Source of the DNA: Hybos culiciformis
Lineage: Eukaryota > Arthropoda > Insecta > Diptera > Hybotidae
Reading direction: 5' to 3'
DNA length: 64,000 nt
Assembly: GCA_964007475.1 (NCBI GenBank)
Contig: OZ023273.1
Coordinates: forward strand, 141,767,308 to 141,831,307
Both the position numbers and the translations under genes were made by a program. Shown here piece after piece: positions 48,906 to 59,337 of this stretch; within the stretch, counting starts at the first letter, position 1, and each line of letters opens with the position of its first letter. The notes beneath the pieces are model-generated. The model did no database searches. It was not told the origin of the DNA and saw nothing but the letters and a program-made list of their open reading frames with translations.

Positions 48906-49980
48906 TTTAAATTATCGTTTGTTTAATATTTAAATTAAAACTGAGTAGAACAATATCAAAATCGCTGCAATTTATGGTGTTTTAAGTAAATTTGTTTTAA
49001 ATGCAAATGTTTGTAACATATGTTTTTATTTAAATAAAATTACATTGATTCAGTTGTTAATTATTTATTTATTAAAAATTATTTCTAGGAGCCACGAACG
49101 CTTGTACATTATTTACAAATTTTTTCTTTATAATTTTTAATACTATTTATATAACAGAAATTCTTCTTTTTTTTTTTACAATAATAATTTTGGTTCTTAA
49201 GGAAATTTATTTTTTTTTATTTGAATTCTAATTCATAATTTATACACTTAATAATAAAATACTAATTGATAATTTTTTTTTTCAAAATTTAGAAATGTTA
49301 TTCTTTATATATGTACTTTATTTTAGAAAAGTAAACTTAGAGCCTAGGCCACCAATTCTATGGGAGAAACATTGTATAGTTTAGAATTAGAACAGCGTTT
49401 ATCTTTTGTATAAATCATAATTTAAATTACAATTAAATACTAATTTTCTGATGAATGTATATTGAACTATATTCATTCCATTCTTATACAAGACTTATAC
49501 TAAGACGTAGGTAAATGTTATTTTAAGTATGTACTTAGATTCTAATCATATTGCGAATAATACAAAAATATTGGTGTACAAAGATTTCTTAAGGTAAAAA
49601 AGGTAAAAGGAATAAGTATAAGAACTTTTCTATAATTAATGATTAAATATGATTTCAATTTTGTTCATAAGCTTGACATTTCGGTTCTGAACTATTCACA
49701 ATGTAAAATGTTTAAATTCCTAAATATTTTTATTTCAATATAACAAACAATACTTAGAAGATTATATTATAACTAAAAATTCATCAAATAAAAAAAAAAA
49801 GCTTAAAGTAAACAAATTGTTTTTATTTTGAAAGCTGCTATATCTACGCTGCTGATGTAGTAAATATTAAATATAACTGAAATTTATAAATTCATTTGAA
49901 TAAGTTTATGGTTGTCCTTTAAATTATCCGAATACAACAGTGTGATTAAATTAGCGAAACTAACAACTAATTCAATCGAA
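48906..49980. promoter_or_regulatory. Shared upstream region between divergent family members
   Basis: 1,075 bp between the minus-strand gene (ATG at 48905) and the plus-strand gene (ATG at 49981), where the array changes polarity. A+T-rich; CTTTAAATTA at 49917-49926 may act as a TATA-like element for the right-hand gene (about 60 bp before its ATG). No clear TATA for the left-hand gene. Confidence 0.35.
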
Positions 49981-50349
49981 ATGAAACTCTGTTTTCAAAT
50001 CATTTTACTGACTACTGCCTGTTTTTTGTATTTTTATATTGCCGATGCATCAGAGTCAGAGTCAGAGGAGACAGCATGGAAAATAATCAAAAATAAATTT
50101 AAAGACAATTACAAAAGTGCTAAAATTTGGGGTCACGAAGCTGGCAAAGATCCAAAAACATATGCAAAGAAATTTTTTAAAAAATGCATAAGTATGGCGG
50201 TTGTTAAATCAGCTGCTAAAGGTGCTAAATATGGAATTATTGCTGGTCCTATAGGTGCTGGTATTGGAGCCGTTGCTAAAGCCGTAAACAAATGTTTAAA
50301 TAAATTAGAAATATTCAAGCAAAATGTAACAAAAACCAATCAAGATTAA
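49981..50349 (+). CDS. Secreted C-x35-C family protein combining glycine zipper and K-L-E-I end
   Basis: Single exon. The frame is open from 49912, but I start at the Met at 49981 because it begins a signal peptide (MKLCFQIILLTTACF, cleavage near ADA-SE at 23) in good context (GAAATGA); this gives 122 residues. The mature chain starts with a Ser/Glu run (SESESEE), then a basic amphipathic helix (KIIKNKFKDNYKSAKIW) and KKFFKKC (Cys69). The 35-residue loop has a Gly/Ala zipper centre (GIIAGPIGAGIGAVA) and ends at Cys105 in KAVNKCLNKLEIF. It thus joins the zipper type (32978, 52782) to the K-L-E-I-Y-D type (35797, 42709, 46170). The stop overlaps AATAAA. A cationic, possibly membrane-active protein is plausible but unproven. 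Confidence 0.87.
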   Translation: MKLCFQIILLTTACFLYFYIADASESESEETAWKIIKNKFKDNYKSAKIWGHEAGKDPKTYAKKFFKKCISMAVVKSAAKGAKYGIIAGPIGAGIGAVAKAVNKCLNKLEIFKQNVTKTNQD

Positions 50350-50930
50350 ATAAAAAATTTCACAGAATTTTTTTTTATACCTGTTAGTGTTTTTTAAATG
50401 AATAATAATGTTAATAGATTTTTTGCAATTTCAATTCATTAATAGTAAGTGTGGCATATAATTTTTCATTTTTTTATTTGTAATTGCGAATATCTTTGAA
50501 GAGAGAAATTTTATAATTATTATATTGCATATATGTAGGCGCAATAACATTCATCAACTTGAAAATTTTTCCAATAATATATAACCGTATTATGAACGTT
50601 ATCTTACATGCATTGAGTTGAAAAAATTATTGAAATATTTATAGCACAGTATTCTAAATGTTAGTTTCTAGAACTTTACAGTATTCTAATGTCCCAAATA
50701 AAGCCCATTTTAGTTTCTTAAAAAAAAAACAGAATATATATGGTCTTATTGACCACATTAAAAATACTCAGTAATTTTAATTTTATTTAATAATCTTTTT
50801 TTTTTCAATGAAGTTATATAAAACTTGGTCAAGCAAATTTTAGTGGTTACAGTTGATAAAAAAAAATCTATTTAAGTTCAAGGAAATAGAAATTTTTTAT
50901 CATTAGTTTATTGCAAAAATATTAGCAAAA
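50350..50930. other. Intergenic A+T-rich DNA
   Basis: Nothing beyond the promoter of the next gene. Confidence 0.5.
50815..50824 (+). promoter_or_regulatory. TATA box for the 50931-51206 gene
   Basis: TATATAAAAC, 107 bp before the ATG; a good TATA match with room for a short 5' UTR. Confidence 0.6.
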
Positions 50931-51206
50931 ATGAAATATTTATCGCTTTCGGTCTTATTTTTGTTGATTATCAATTTTTACCTAAGTGAATCAATAAATT
51001 TTGGAAATTATGATCACGCAACTACACGTCAACTTAAATTGATTCAGAAATGCATGGATGAGAGACACATTGCCGATGGTGGTGATTCTAAGATTATAAT
51101 TGCAGAAGCTGCCAAAACAGGAACTATTGGAAATATTGAAAAGGAATGTGCAAAGAAGTATTTTCTAAAAAGTAGAAAATTGCAGCCTAGAATAAGAAAA
51201 CATTAA
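50931..51206 (+). CDS. Diverged small secreted two-cysteine protein of the array
   Basis: Single exon, 91 residues, signal peptide (hydrophobic 4-17, cleavage LSES-IN at 21). Cys41 lies in LIQKCMDERHI and Cys73 in NIEKECAKKYF, 31 residues apart, four fewer than usual. The end is strongly basic (KYFLKSRKLQPRIRKH). It is the most diverged member: the K-L-E motif is missing and the loop is neither a clear zipper nor a Lys/Glu helix. The upstream KLIQKC matches KAIEKC and FLKKC positions of relatives. AATAAA is at 51277-51282, 71 nt past the stop. Membership rests on signal peptide, size, cysteine layout and position between two members; moderate certainty. Confidence 0.8.
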   Translation: MKYLSLSVLFLLIINFYLSESINFGNYDHATTRQLKLIQKCMDERHIADGGDSKIIIAEAAKTGTIGNIEKECAKKYFLKSRKLQPRIRKH

Positions 51207-52781
51207 CAAAAAAACAATATTATCTCTATGGTGTTCTTACATGCATATGTACAAAAAATTAAATTTTGGGTATTCTAATAAAAATATTGAATTTTATTTT
51301 TTATTGGGCGTCGAAATCTCCTTATAAGATGTAATTGAAATATTGAAAAATTTTATAATCTAACAACTCAATTTTAAGCATTCTATAAAAAAGGAAATTG
51401 AATATAAAATTATTACAACAAAATGAAAAAAAACGGCTTAAGTCAGGAAAAATTAAAAATTAGTGTTTTAAATTTTGTTTATAGTTTTTGTTTTTCTGCA
51501 AATACCCTTGTTGCGAGCTACAACCTTTTTGCCAATATATTGCATCCACAAAATTTAAAAATACGCATACAATATTATGAATTCTAAATTACCTTCGAAC
51601 AGGCTTTATTGATCAAAATCTTTCAAATTATATTTCGAGTCAATTAACATTGTATTTCTCACAATCGCAATCGATTACTTAAAAATACAGAAAGGAATGA
51701 TTATATAGTACGCGAACGTCAGTTAAAAAAATTGTTGGCTACCTTCAGTAAAAATCGAAAGATGCAAAACAAAAAGCATATTATTGGTCTAATTTCTTTG
51801 TTTTTTAGAAAAATGTTTTGGGGATGCTGAGCCCCAAAAATTTGAAAACTTTTTTTAAAAAATAATAGCGGATACTCTATTAGAATTTAACTGGAACGGA
51901 ACGAAGGGAAAAAAATCCTTTATAAAACACAAACGGTTGTGCAATTCTATTTATGGTAAAATTATGAAATTATACTTCAATTTTCACCATTACGTGATCC
52001 AATTTTTCTTTTAATAGATGCGATAGAAAACGATGATTTCGGATTAGGGGAATTTGAAGAAGAAATGAAAAATAATTTGAAACATAGAAGAATTCATTCG
52101 GTTAAAGAAAATAGTTTTCTGTTATTCATTTTATCAAAATTAATTTTTTGATTTCTTTATTTTGTTTAAAAGTATATATAAAATATATTAAATAAACATT
52201 TTAAAATGAAAACGAAATTTTTTCTATTTTTCTAAATGTATTTGTAATATATTCCAAAAATCCATTGCGAATATATTTCCAAAATACATTAAAAACTCAT
52301 TCCTTAAATGCATTATTTTATATTTCCTAAATAGATTCAAAACTCATTATTTAAATGTATTCAGAAATACATTTCTTAAATACATTATCAATACATTTTC
52401 CGTAACCATTTTTAAGAGGAGATATATTCTACAGGCGGACATCGTAATCAAAATCTCTTTGAAAAAAGTAATGTATAGTAAGTAATGCATTCAAGTATCA
52501 CGTTCAATGTATTTTGAATTGATTCAAAATGAATTCAGTGCTAGCTGGGGTATAAATGAAAAATATCAAATGAAATAAAAAATATTTATTTTTAAAACAA
52601 AGACATTGTCTTTTTTAATTAAAAATTCAATCAACAAATTTAATTTTTAGTTAGTTTTTAATACATAGTTAGAGATATAGGATTTTTAAATTTTTGGTGG
52701 TTTTCATTGTTTAAAAATAACTATTTAAATATTTAACTGAATAAATTTTCATTTCATTCGTCTTTATAAACTACATTAAAT
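51207..52781. other. Intergenic with decayed repeat DNA
   Basis: A plus-strand frame is open for about 64 codons to a stop at 52148-52150 (contains DPIFLLIDAIENDDFG and EFEEEMKNNLKHRR). It has no start Met near its beginning and could be a decayed transposon exon. Other sequence is A+T-rich. Confidence 0.3.
52221..52553. repeat. Degenerate repeat with recurring AATACATT/AATGCATT motifs and one MITE-like end
   Basis: AAAACTCATT..TTAAATG[C/T]ATT recurs at about 52291 and 52338 (47 bp apart) among many AATACATT copies. The right edge reads GAATTCAGTGCTAGCTGGGG followed by TA, like the terminus of a MITE. No matching left terminus was found. Confidence 0.35.
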
Positions 52782-53066
52782 ATGAAGTGTTCAATTTTAT
52801 TTATAACTTGTATAATAATATTATTAATCTGCTTTGATGAAGTACAAGGTGCTGGGCGAAGAGAAAAAACTAAGGAAATTGGTCGAAAAGGTGAAGAAAA
52901 GATAAAATCAGGAGGACGGAAATTCAAAGAAAAATGCTTAACTAAACGGGCAGGTAAAGCTGCTACTGGTGGTGCAGTTGCTGGAATGGCAGGCGGCCCA
53001 GCAGCTGCAGCAGCTGGTGCTGCAGGTGGATTTGCAGTTGAATGTGCTGATAGCATTTTTAGTTGA
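52782..53066 (+). CDS. Small secreted glycine/alanine-zipper protein of the C-x35-C family
   Basis: Single exon, 94 residues, signal peptide (hydrophobic 5-17, cleavage EVQG-AG at 23). A basic stretch rich in Arg/Lys/Gly (RREKTKEIGRKGEEKIKSG) precedes Cys52 (CLTKRAGKA). A Gly/Ala zipper (GGAVAGMAGGPAAAAAGAAG) fills the 35-residue loop to Cys88, and the chain ends CADSIFS. The zipper aligns with the protein at 32978-33271 (GGA[V/I]AG..GG), so the two zipper proteins bracket the array from opposite ends and strands. Its codons are locally G+C-rich (GCA/GCT/GGC). AATAAA is at 53071-53076, directly after the stop. A membrane-interacting secreted peptide is plausible from composition only. Confidence 0.87.
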   Translation: MKCSILFITCIIILLICFDEVQGAGRREKTKEIGRKGEEKIKSGGRKFKEKCLTKRAGKAATGGAVAGMAGGPAAAAAGAAGGFAVECADSIFS

Positions 53067-54171
53067 AATAAATAAAATATTTGTAATCTACAAACTTAAA
53101 AATTATATTTTCCTTATTATATAACTTTTTTGCAACAAAATAAAATGTTTTAGGCAGAATATTAAAATCAAGTGTGTATTATTACAAAAATTTAAATCAA
53201 GAAAAAAGTTGAAATATGAATTGAGCTGAATATCAAAGATATATCGATTCTAAATATTATATACCATTTTAAAGTATAAAGCAGGACGGAGTAGATAATG
53301 AATTTTTTTTGTCTAAATTAAGCTTTAAGATAATCTGAAACGGCTTTTCAGTTAAATCTAGGGACAAAAAATGTTTGGAACTATCACATTTTCTTAAGTA
53401 CACTGTGGCAGCTATATTTTCTGTATATTTTTTGAATGTTGAACTATCAAATCGAACTAGTGAATGACGTTATCAAAATTTTTCTTTTTTGTCATAGCAA
53501 GGAATAATAGCTAATTGTTTTAATTTTTAATAAACCTATCTGTCCTAAGAATTTCAGAAACTAATGTTGTAGAAAATAATAACTTTTGTTATTTATTTTT
53601 CACTAGAAAAAACAATAAAAATTATAAATGCTACAATTCATTTGTTGTATATTTTTCAACGGATTATGTATTATCATAATAAATTGAAGATTTTGAGCAG
53701 ATACAGTTTTTTTAATTTTTCAACTTCTAACGACATTTCTGTAAAAAGTTGAATTTTTTTCCGAAAGCAAGAAATAATTTTTCTTTCTGTACACCGAAAA
53801 GTAAAGAAATTTTATTTCGATTTGCGAATTTTATTTAAAAAAATCGTTATTTTGGATAAAAGTTGAAAAATTTTTATTAGATAGAATAAATTATATTTAC
53901 CAATATTTATTATGTAAACGTCACTCCGAATTATCCATTATCCATTTCCAAAGATATCGTCAAAGTATATTATTTTTAATTGTATCTTAAAAAAATAAAT
54001 TTTAAAACTTTTCATTAGTATATGTATCATAAATTTAATCAATGAATAAAATTTTTGTGACATATTCAATTCTCCAAGAAGGACTTGAGATACTCAGGCA
54101 TATTACATAGTATTAACAATAATATACTGACTTACAATAAATACCTACTTTAAAAATGTAAATAACGCAGT
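53067..54171. other. A+T-rich intergenic DNA
   Basis: I see no gene, RNA or element ends here. Confidence 0.45.
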
Positions 54172-54484
54172 GGTTAGACGAGAGTAAAAACTAGTCTTAA
54201 CTATTTACAATTGTATGAGTTTTTTATTTGTATTTGTGATGTCATTATTCTCCACTTAACTATAGTATTTACAAACTATTTTATTATTTTACTTCACTTT
54301 TTAGTTTTTGTTTACATTTAAAAAAAAAGTATTTCATTTGACAAGTAATACTTTAGATTCAGATTTTTTTTTTAGTTAAAACTATTAGTTATAACTATTT
54401 AAAATTTTTTTGTTTTTATACAAAATTTCACACATCCATTCAAAAAATATCTTAGTTATAACTAGTTTTTAGTCTCGTCTAACC
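54172..54484. mobile_element. MITE with ~30-bp terminal inverted repeats
   Basis: GGTTAGACGAGAGTAAAAAC at the left (from 54172) matches the reverse complement of the right end (GGTTAGACGAGACTAAAAAC, ending at 54484). Pairing continues through CTAGT..AACTA, so about 30 bp match with few differences. The interior is A+T-rich and non-coding. No convincing target duplication was seen, so the superfamily is open; extra CAGT/CCAAG bases outside may belong to the ends. Confidence 0.6.
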
Positions 54485-54618
54485 CCCAAGTAAGATTATC
54501 TTCAAGTGTGAAATTTTAATTATTTGAAAACTAAAAATAAATATAATTCGTCACTAGAAGCTATTTTTTAACTCTCCTCTTTACGTCAATATCTCTCGTC
54601 AAAATTCTATACTATGAG

Positions 54619-54897
54619 TCTTTTTTTTTTTATTAAAGTTACCAAATCACTTGGTGGGATACCTTTTATACTTAAACAAGTATGGATTTGATAATGGAAA
54701 GGAGGTTTAGACGGGATTTAATAGTGGGACAGTTAGTAGGTAATCATGTACACTTTTCTTAAAGCGGCACAAGTCGTAAGTCAGACGTGCGCCAGCTGTC
54801 GGGAACAATTTTAATGGGAGAGCATTCCACATTCTCGAGGTCTATTATAATAGTGTTTAAATGTTTCTCGTCATATATCCTTTGCGGCCGAACATTT
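54619..54897 (-). pseudogene. 5'-truncated, degraded non-LTR retrotransposon (ORF2 C-terminus, 3' UTR, poly-A)
   Basis: On the minus strand a frame ending at 54707-54709 reads RMWNALPLKLFP then YDLCRFKKSVHDYLL and PLLNPV, the conserved W-N-x-L-P ... F-K-x-x-V-x-x-Y-L-L tail of Jockey/R1-like reverse transcriptase proteins. Upstream in the same frame (to ~54897) stop codons interrupt the sequence, so it is dead. Downstream is a ~75-bp 3' UTR with AATAAA and a poly-A run (plus-strand poly-T at 54621-54632). 5' truncation is usual for LINE insertions. No target duplication was identified. Confidence 0.65.
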
Positions 54898-56878
54898 CAT
54901 AGATATTTTCATTTCAGAAAATTTAATATTTTTATTTGTAAATTATTTAAAAATTCTTGATTGATTATTAGAAAAATAAAACAACGTACGTTACATAATT
55001 TTCATTGCACATTTATTTTTAATAAATATTATTATAAATGTAAATATATACAAAAAACTTAATTATATTATTCAATCCATCATTATTTTTAAATATACAT
55101 AATAATTAATATAATATTTCTACTTGTGTTTTTTTTTTTCTAAATATTATTTACATGAGTTGTTTTAAAATGTTAATAATTTGTAATCATTACATTATAT
55201 AAATTTTATAATTATATTCAGTTTTGATAAATTTTAGTTATTCCATATTCCAAAGTTAACATTCAAATTTAAACATTAAATTTTTTAATATTAATTTGAT
55301 ATTATTTTGTTTTTCAATTCAACAAAATTTTTATATTTTAATAGTATTTTTTTAATTATACATTTTTTTTTTGTATAAATAAATAGTACATATATTTGAA
55401 ACACAACTACATCTTTAATTTCTTATATTGTTATTATATAACTATTTTATTCAAATTTCTAACATTTATTAATAAAACATAAATATGTATATAATATATA
55501 ATGTATCAATAATAATTTTTTTATTTTTAAATATTTTATAATATAATGAGATAATTTTTTTCTAAAAAAAAAAATAAAAAATTTAAAAAAAGAAATGTTA
55601 ATTTACCAATATACATTAATTGTTATTCTTGATATACATTTTTTTTTAAATTACATTATAGTAATTATATAAAAGTAAGAAAAAAGTAAATAACAAATTA
55701 TGAAATGGAACATTTACTTAAAATTATTTGAAGGCATCGCAGTGTTCAGAAATTGTGACAAATAAATAAAAAATAATAATAAAGTAGAAAATGAAACCAG
55801 ATTAGTTATAAGAAAATATAATATATAACTTTACAGAATATGTAATGCATTTTTGACTCGAATTTTAAAAATTTAATGTAAGTTCGATATTATCTTTATT
55901 TTCAATCCTTATATAAATTATTTTTATCTATTTGAGATTTTTTTAAACAAATATTTGTTTACAAAACAAATACAGTCATAACTATTTTTGCATTACATAA
56001 TAGAAAAAATTTAATCCTCAATTTTTCTTAATTTTCTTCACAATGAGCCCGCCGTCATACCCAATTATGGAAAAAAAAAATTGCATATTTTATATTAACA
56101 TTTTAACTTTAATAATATAAATAAAATGGTTCCGAACACTGCATAAAATAAATAGTTCTCTTAAAGATTAGAAATAATTTTGTGATCAAAAATTTTGTTT
56201 AAATTAATTTTTTTTAGGAAACTTAATTAGTTTAATTTTAATTTCCACAATATTTTCTTTATTAGTCTTGACGGGCAGTTAAGTTCTTTATTTTTGTATT
56301 TTATTTTTACTTTTTTTTATAATAATTTGAAAATTTTAATGAATCTGATGTTTCACGTTGTTCTCACTTTGGTTTAATTTATTTTTTTTTATTTGGGTCT
56401 TTCGTAATAGATTAATTGTATGTATAGTATGTAAACATATAAATGTTAATTTTATTAAATTTCTTTCAAACGATATATGCATCATATTTTTTCTTATTTG
56501 TGGATACAATCATTCGGTGGATGGTAGTAAAAAATTTATTTTCAATTTATTACATTACTTTCTCTTATTCAAAATTATTGATATATTGTTCGATTTATGA
56601 TATTTTAAATATGAATATCAAAATTTATATGGTACGAAAATTGTGATCATTTTTGCAAACTTATTATTAATAGATGTTAATTTTTTGGTAGTCAAATAAA
56701 GCAGATGTTGTTCTTATGGTTTTAAAATAAAAACAAATAAGTATTCATATAACATCAAAAACTTAAGCAGGTACATGGTATTTTGTTCTGTTAAAATTTT
56801 AATATCACACAATTTGAAAAATTAGTAAAAATTAAATAATAATACATAATTATATAATTCTTTTATAACGATTTTTCC
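54898..56878. other. A+T-rich intergenic DNA and Rap1GAP 3' UTR side
   Basis: No gene supported; the overlapping plus-strand open frames at 56358-56646 lack any coding resemblance. The 3' UTR of the Rap1GAP gene must end in this stretch on the minus strand. Confidence 0.45.
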
Positions 56879-59337
56879 TTATATTGGTGAAATTGATAAT
56901 GGATCATTTGTTAAATCATTACCACCACTACCACCATTAATAATTTCAGATTCATCTGGCAAATATTCTTTTAATAAATCTCGAAGACGCAAAATTTCTT
57001 TACCCGCAGCTGCCAAATCACCTTGTAATGATAATTCTCTTTCACGTAAACGTTTGATGTCACGCTGACATGTCTAAAATTAAAATGTAACATTATATTC
57101 TTTTTTTCTATTAATAATTATAACAATTACAAAATACATACTACATTCTGCCTTAATAGGTCCAATTTGTCACATTTTAATCTAGTTACTTCATGCCTTA
57201 AATGATCTACATGGATATTATTATCTGAATTTGCAGAATTTATATTTTGACTGCCCGCTGCATTTCCATCTAAACATAACTCACATGCTTTTGTAGTAGC
57301 GGCTTCAGCAGATGACATGGACTCCATTCCTGTATCACTATCGATATAAATTGGTCCAGCATCTAAATGACCCAATGGATCTAAATCTACACTTGTTAAA
57401 CTTGAATCATCACTAGCTTCAGACATTGTAGCAACTCTGTTATTTGTATTATTATTTAAATTTTGTAAGTCTTTGGCATTTAATAAATTATTATTGTTTA
57501 CATTATTATTATTGGTTAATGGACCTCTTGAGGTTATATCTGGCGATGATGAAACCGAATCATTCGATGATTTTTTGGATGATGTTTTTGATATTGTACG
57601 ATTAATCTGCAATAAATAATAAAAAAAATTATATATAGACCAAAATTAATAATAATACTCTTGAAAATAAGTAATACCACTGTATCCTTTTCTACTTCAA
57701 ATTGGTTAAAGATTATAGTAAGTATTGTTTAAAATATGTTTGTAACTCACACTTAAATTAGGTGTATCTGATGAGCTTGTATCCTTCTTTTTCGTTATTA
57801 CATTCAGTTTATCTCCAGATCCATGATGTACCACATCCACACTTTGAGATCTGACTCTGGAGCTGAAGGCTTTTTTCACAGTATCCATAAATTTGGAACC
57901 AGTACTATCCGGCTTGGGTGTTTCAGGAACTGGGCTGGCTGTTAAACCGTTGGCTAAATTAGCTAATAAATCTGTACCCAAGAATTCTCGAGTTTTTTCT
58001 TTAAGCTCTTCAACTAAATTCTGTAGTAATGATGTTCTAGTTCTTAGTTCTAATTTTGCAAATTTTTCGGCTTTGTAACATGCATTTTCCGCATTTATCA
58101 ATTTCGTCAATATGAATTCCTTGAATTCTTGTCCTTTTTTGAAAATAGATGGGCTGGGCAAGGTTGGACCAAAGAATGGAACATCATCGCGAGCGGTAAC
58201 ACTTACTTTATATCTTGCATTAGAAGTATTTGAATCTAATGGCTCAACAACAATGAATGCATGCAAAAAGTGGCTAGCAATCATATCTGGGGAAAAAGGA
58301 GTGTTGGATTCTTGGAACACTACTGCTACAATATCATTCCCAATATGCCGTTTTCTTTGAAGCTGTTGTGGATCTCCTTCAGTGTAAGGGAGCATAGTTG
58401 AAACATGAAACATTACTTCACGTTCCTTAAAAATTTCATAAATTGCTGTATCTCCAGTGTGACCATTTTGAATATCGAGTCCTCCTCTGTAACCTTTGTG
58501 TTCCTTTAGTTTAATTTTTTGTCCCAAGCATTCCAAAAACTCATCAAATGCGGGTGAAGTGTCTTGATTAGAAAACAGCTCTTCTTCTGTTGTTTGCCCA
58601 AATTTTTGATACAAAACTCCAAATTTAAAATTTGACACCAATACATGTTCATCGTAACTTGCAATTGATTGTGATGCTTTTGGACACAAAACTGGCATAA
58701 AGTTATCTGCATGAATTTGATCATTTAATAACTGTGCCATTTTGCTTGGACTGGGATCAGGCGATAAACAAGAAACCGGTATAATTTCATGCATTGTTCC
58801 ACTTCTAAGTCTTAATAAAATACGAACGTGTTCTTGATTCGCAACATTTTCATTTTTAATTGACAGTAAAATTGGTCCCAAACTATCATCATAACCAACT
58901 AAATTTGAGTGTTCACGTCCCAAAAAAAATCTTCTATAACATTTTGCAGTGTCATCTGTTTCAAATTTGGCTCTCCAATTCGCTTGTGGTAAAATGGGAT
59001 CACCTCTTGAGTCGTAAGCACATTCATGGTCTGTACCATCAAGCCAGTATCCGCCATTAATAGGCAAAATAATCATTGGGTATGGACCTGGTTTATTAAC
59101 TGCCTCTTCAAGCAGTCGCTTTGAAGCTGGTACTGCTGACACAATTGATGATTGTGAAGATGATGAAACCGACGATTGCGACTGATAATGATTCCCATTT
59201 GATAATTGGCTATGTAAAAGTAATGGTGAAGCTGGTGTTGAGTTAGATTGCTGGGAAATAGAATGTCTTAATTGAGGGCGGCTACCAGTGTGATGTAATG
59301 TATTAGCATGTTGAAATCGATCATCATGACGGGAATT
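56879..59337 (-). CDS. Rapgap1: Rap1 GTPase-activating protein (Rap1GAP), last three exons, 5'-partial
   Basis: Exons 59337-57751, 57606-57142 and 57073-56879 join at GT-AG sites in phase 0, giving 747 residues and a stop at 56879-56881. The first visible exon is 1,587 nt with a Gln/Ser-rich start, then [17 protein letters not shown] and the RapGAP domain (about residues 263-447 of the visible chain). Its signature [16 protein letters not shown] holds the catalytic Asn (codon 58336-58338), followed by [10 protein letters not shown]. Rap1GAPs use this Asn, not an Arg finger, to speed GTP hydrolysis on Rap1, lowering Rap1 signalling in adhesion. The middle exon is Ser/Asn-rich. The end is a coiled coil ([20 protein letters not shown], then [12 protein letters not shown]). 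The GoLoco motif known at the N-terminus of some homologues is not in these exons; 5' exons were not found. Confidence 0.92.

Noticed and set aside
49912..49980. N-terminal extension of the 49981 gene to the open frame's first start-like codon
   Set aside because: It would bury the signal peptide 23 residues inside the protein; the Met at 49981 has good context and matches the other members' starts.
52754..53056. Minus-strand Ala/Pro-rich frame opposite the 52782-53066 gene
   Set aside because: Pro/Ala composition is the reverse complement of the Gly/Ala zipper codons; the plus-strand frame has a signal peptide, family cysteines and AATAAA.
57893..58078. Plus-strand frames opposite Rap1GAP (57893-58078, 58112-58360, 58860-59060) and the overlapping minus frame 58506-58724
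   Set aside because: All are shadows of the Rap1GAP exon, whose frame is fixed by the conserved GNDIV motif.
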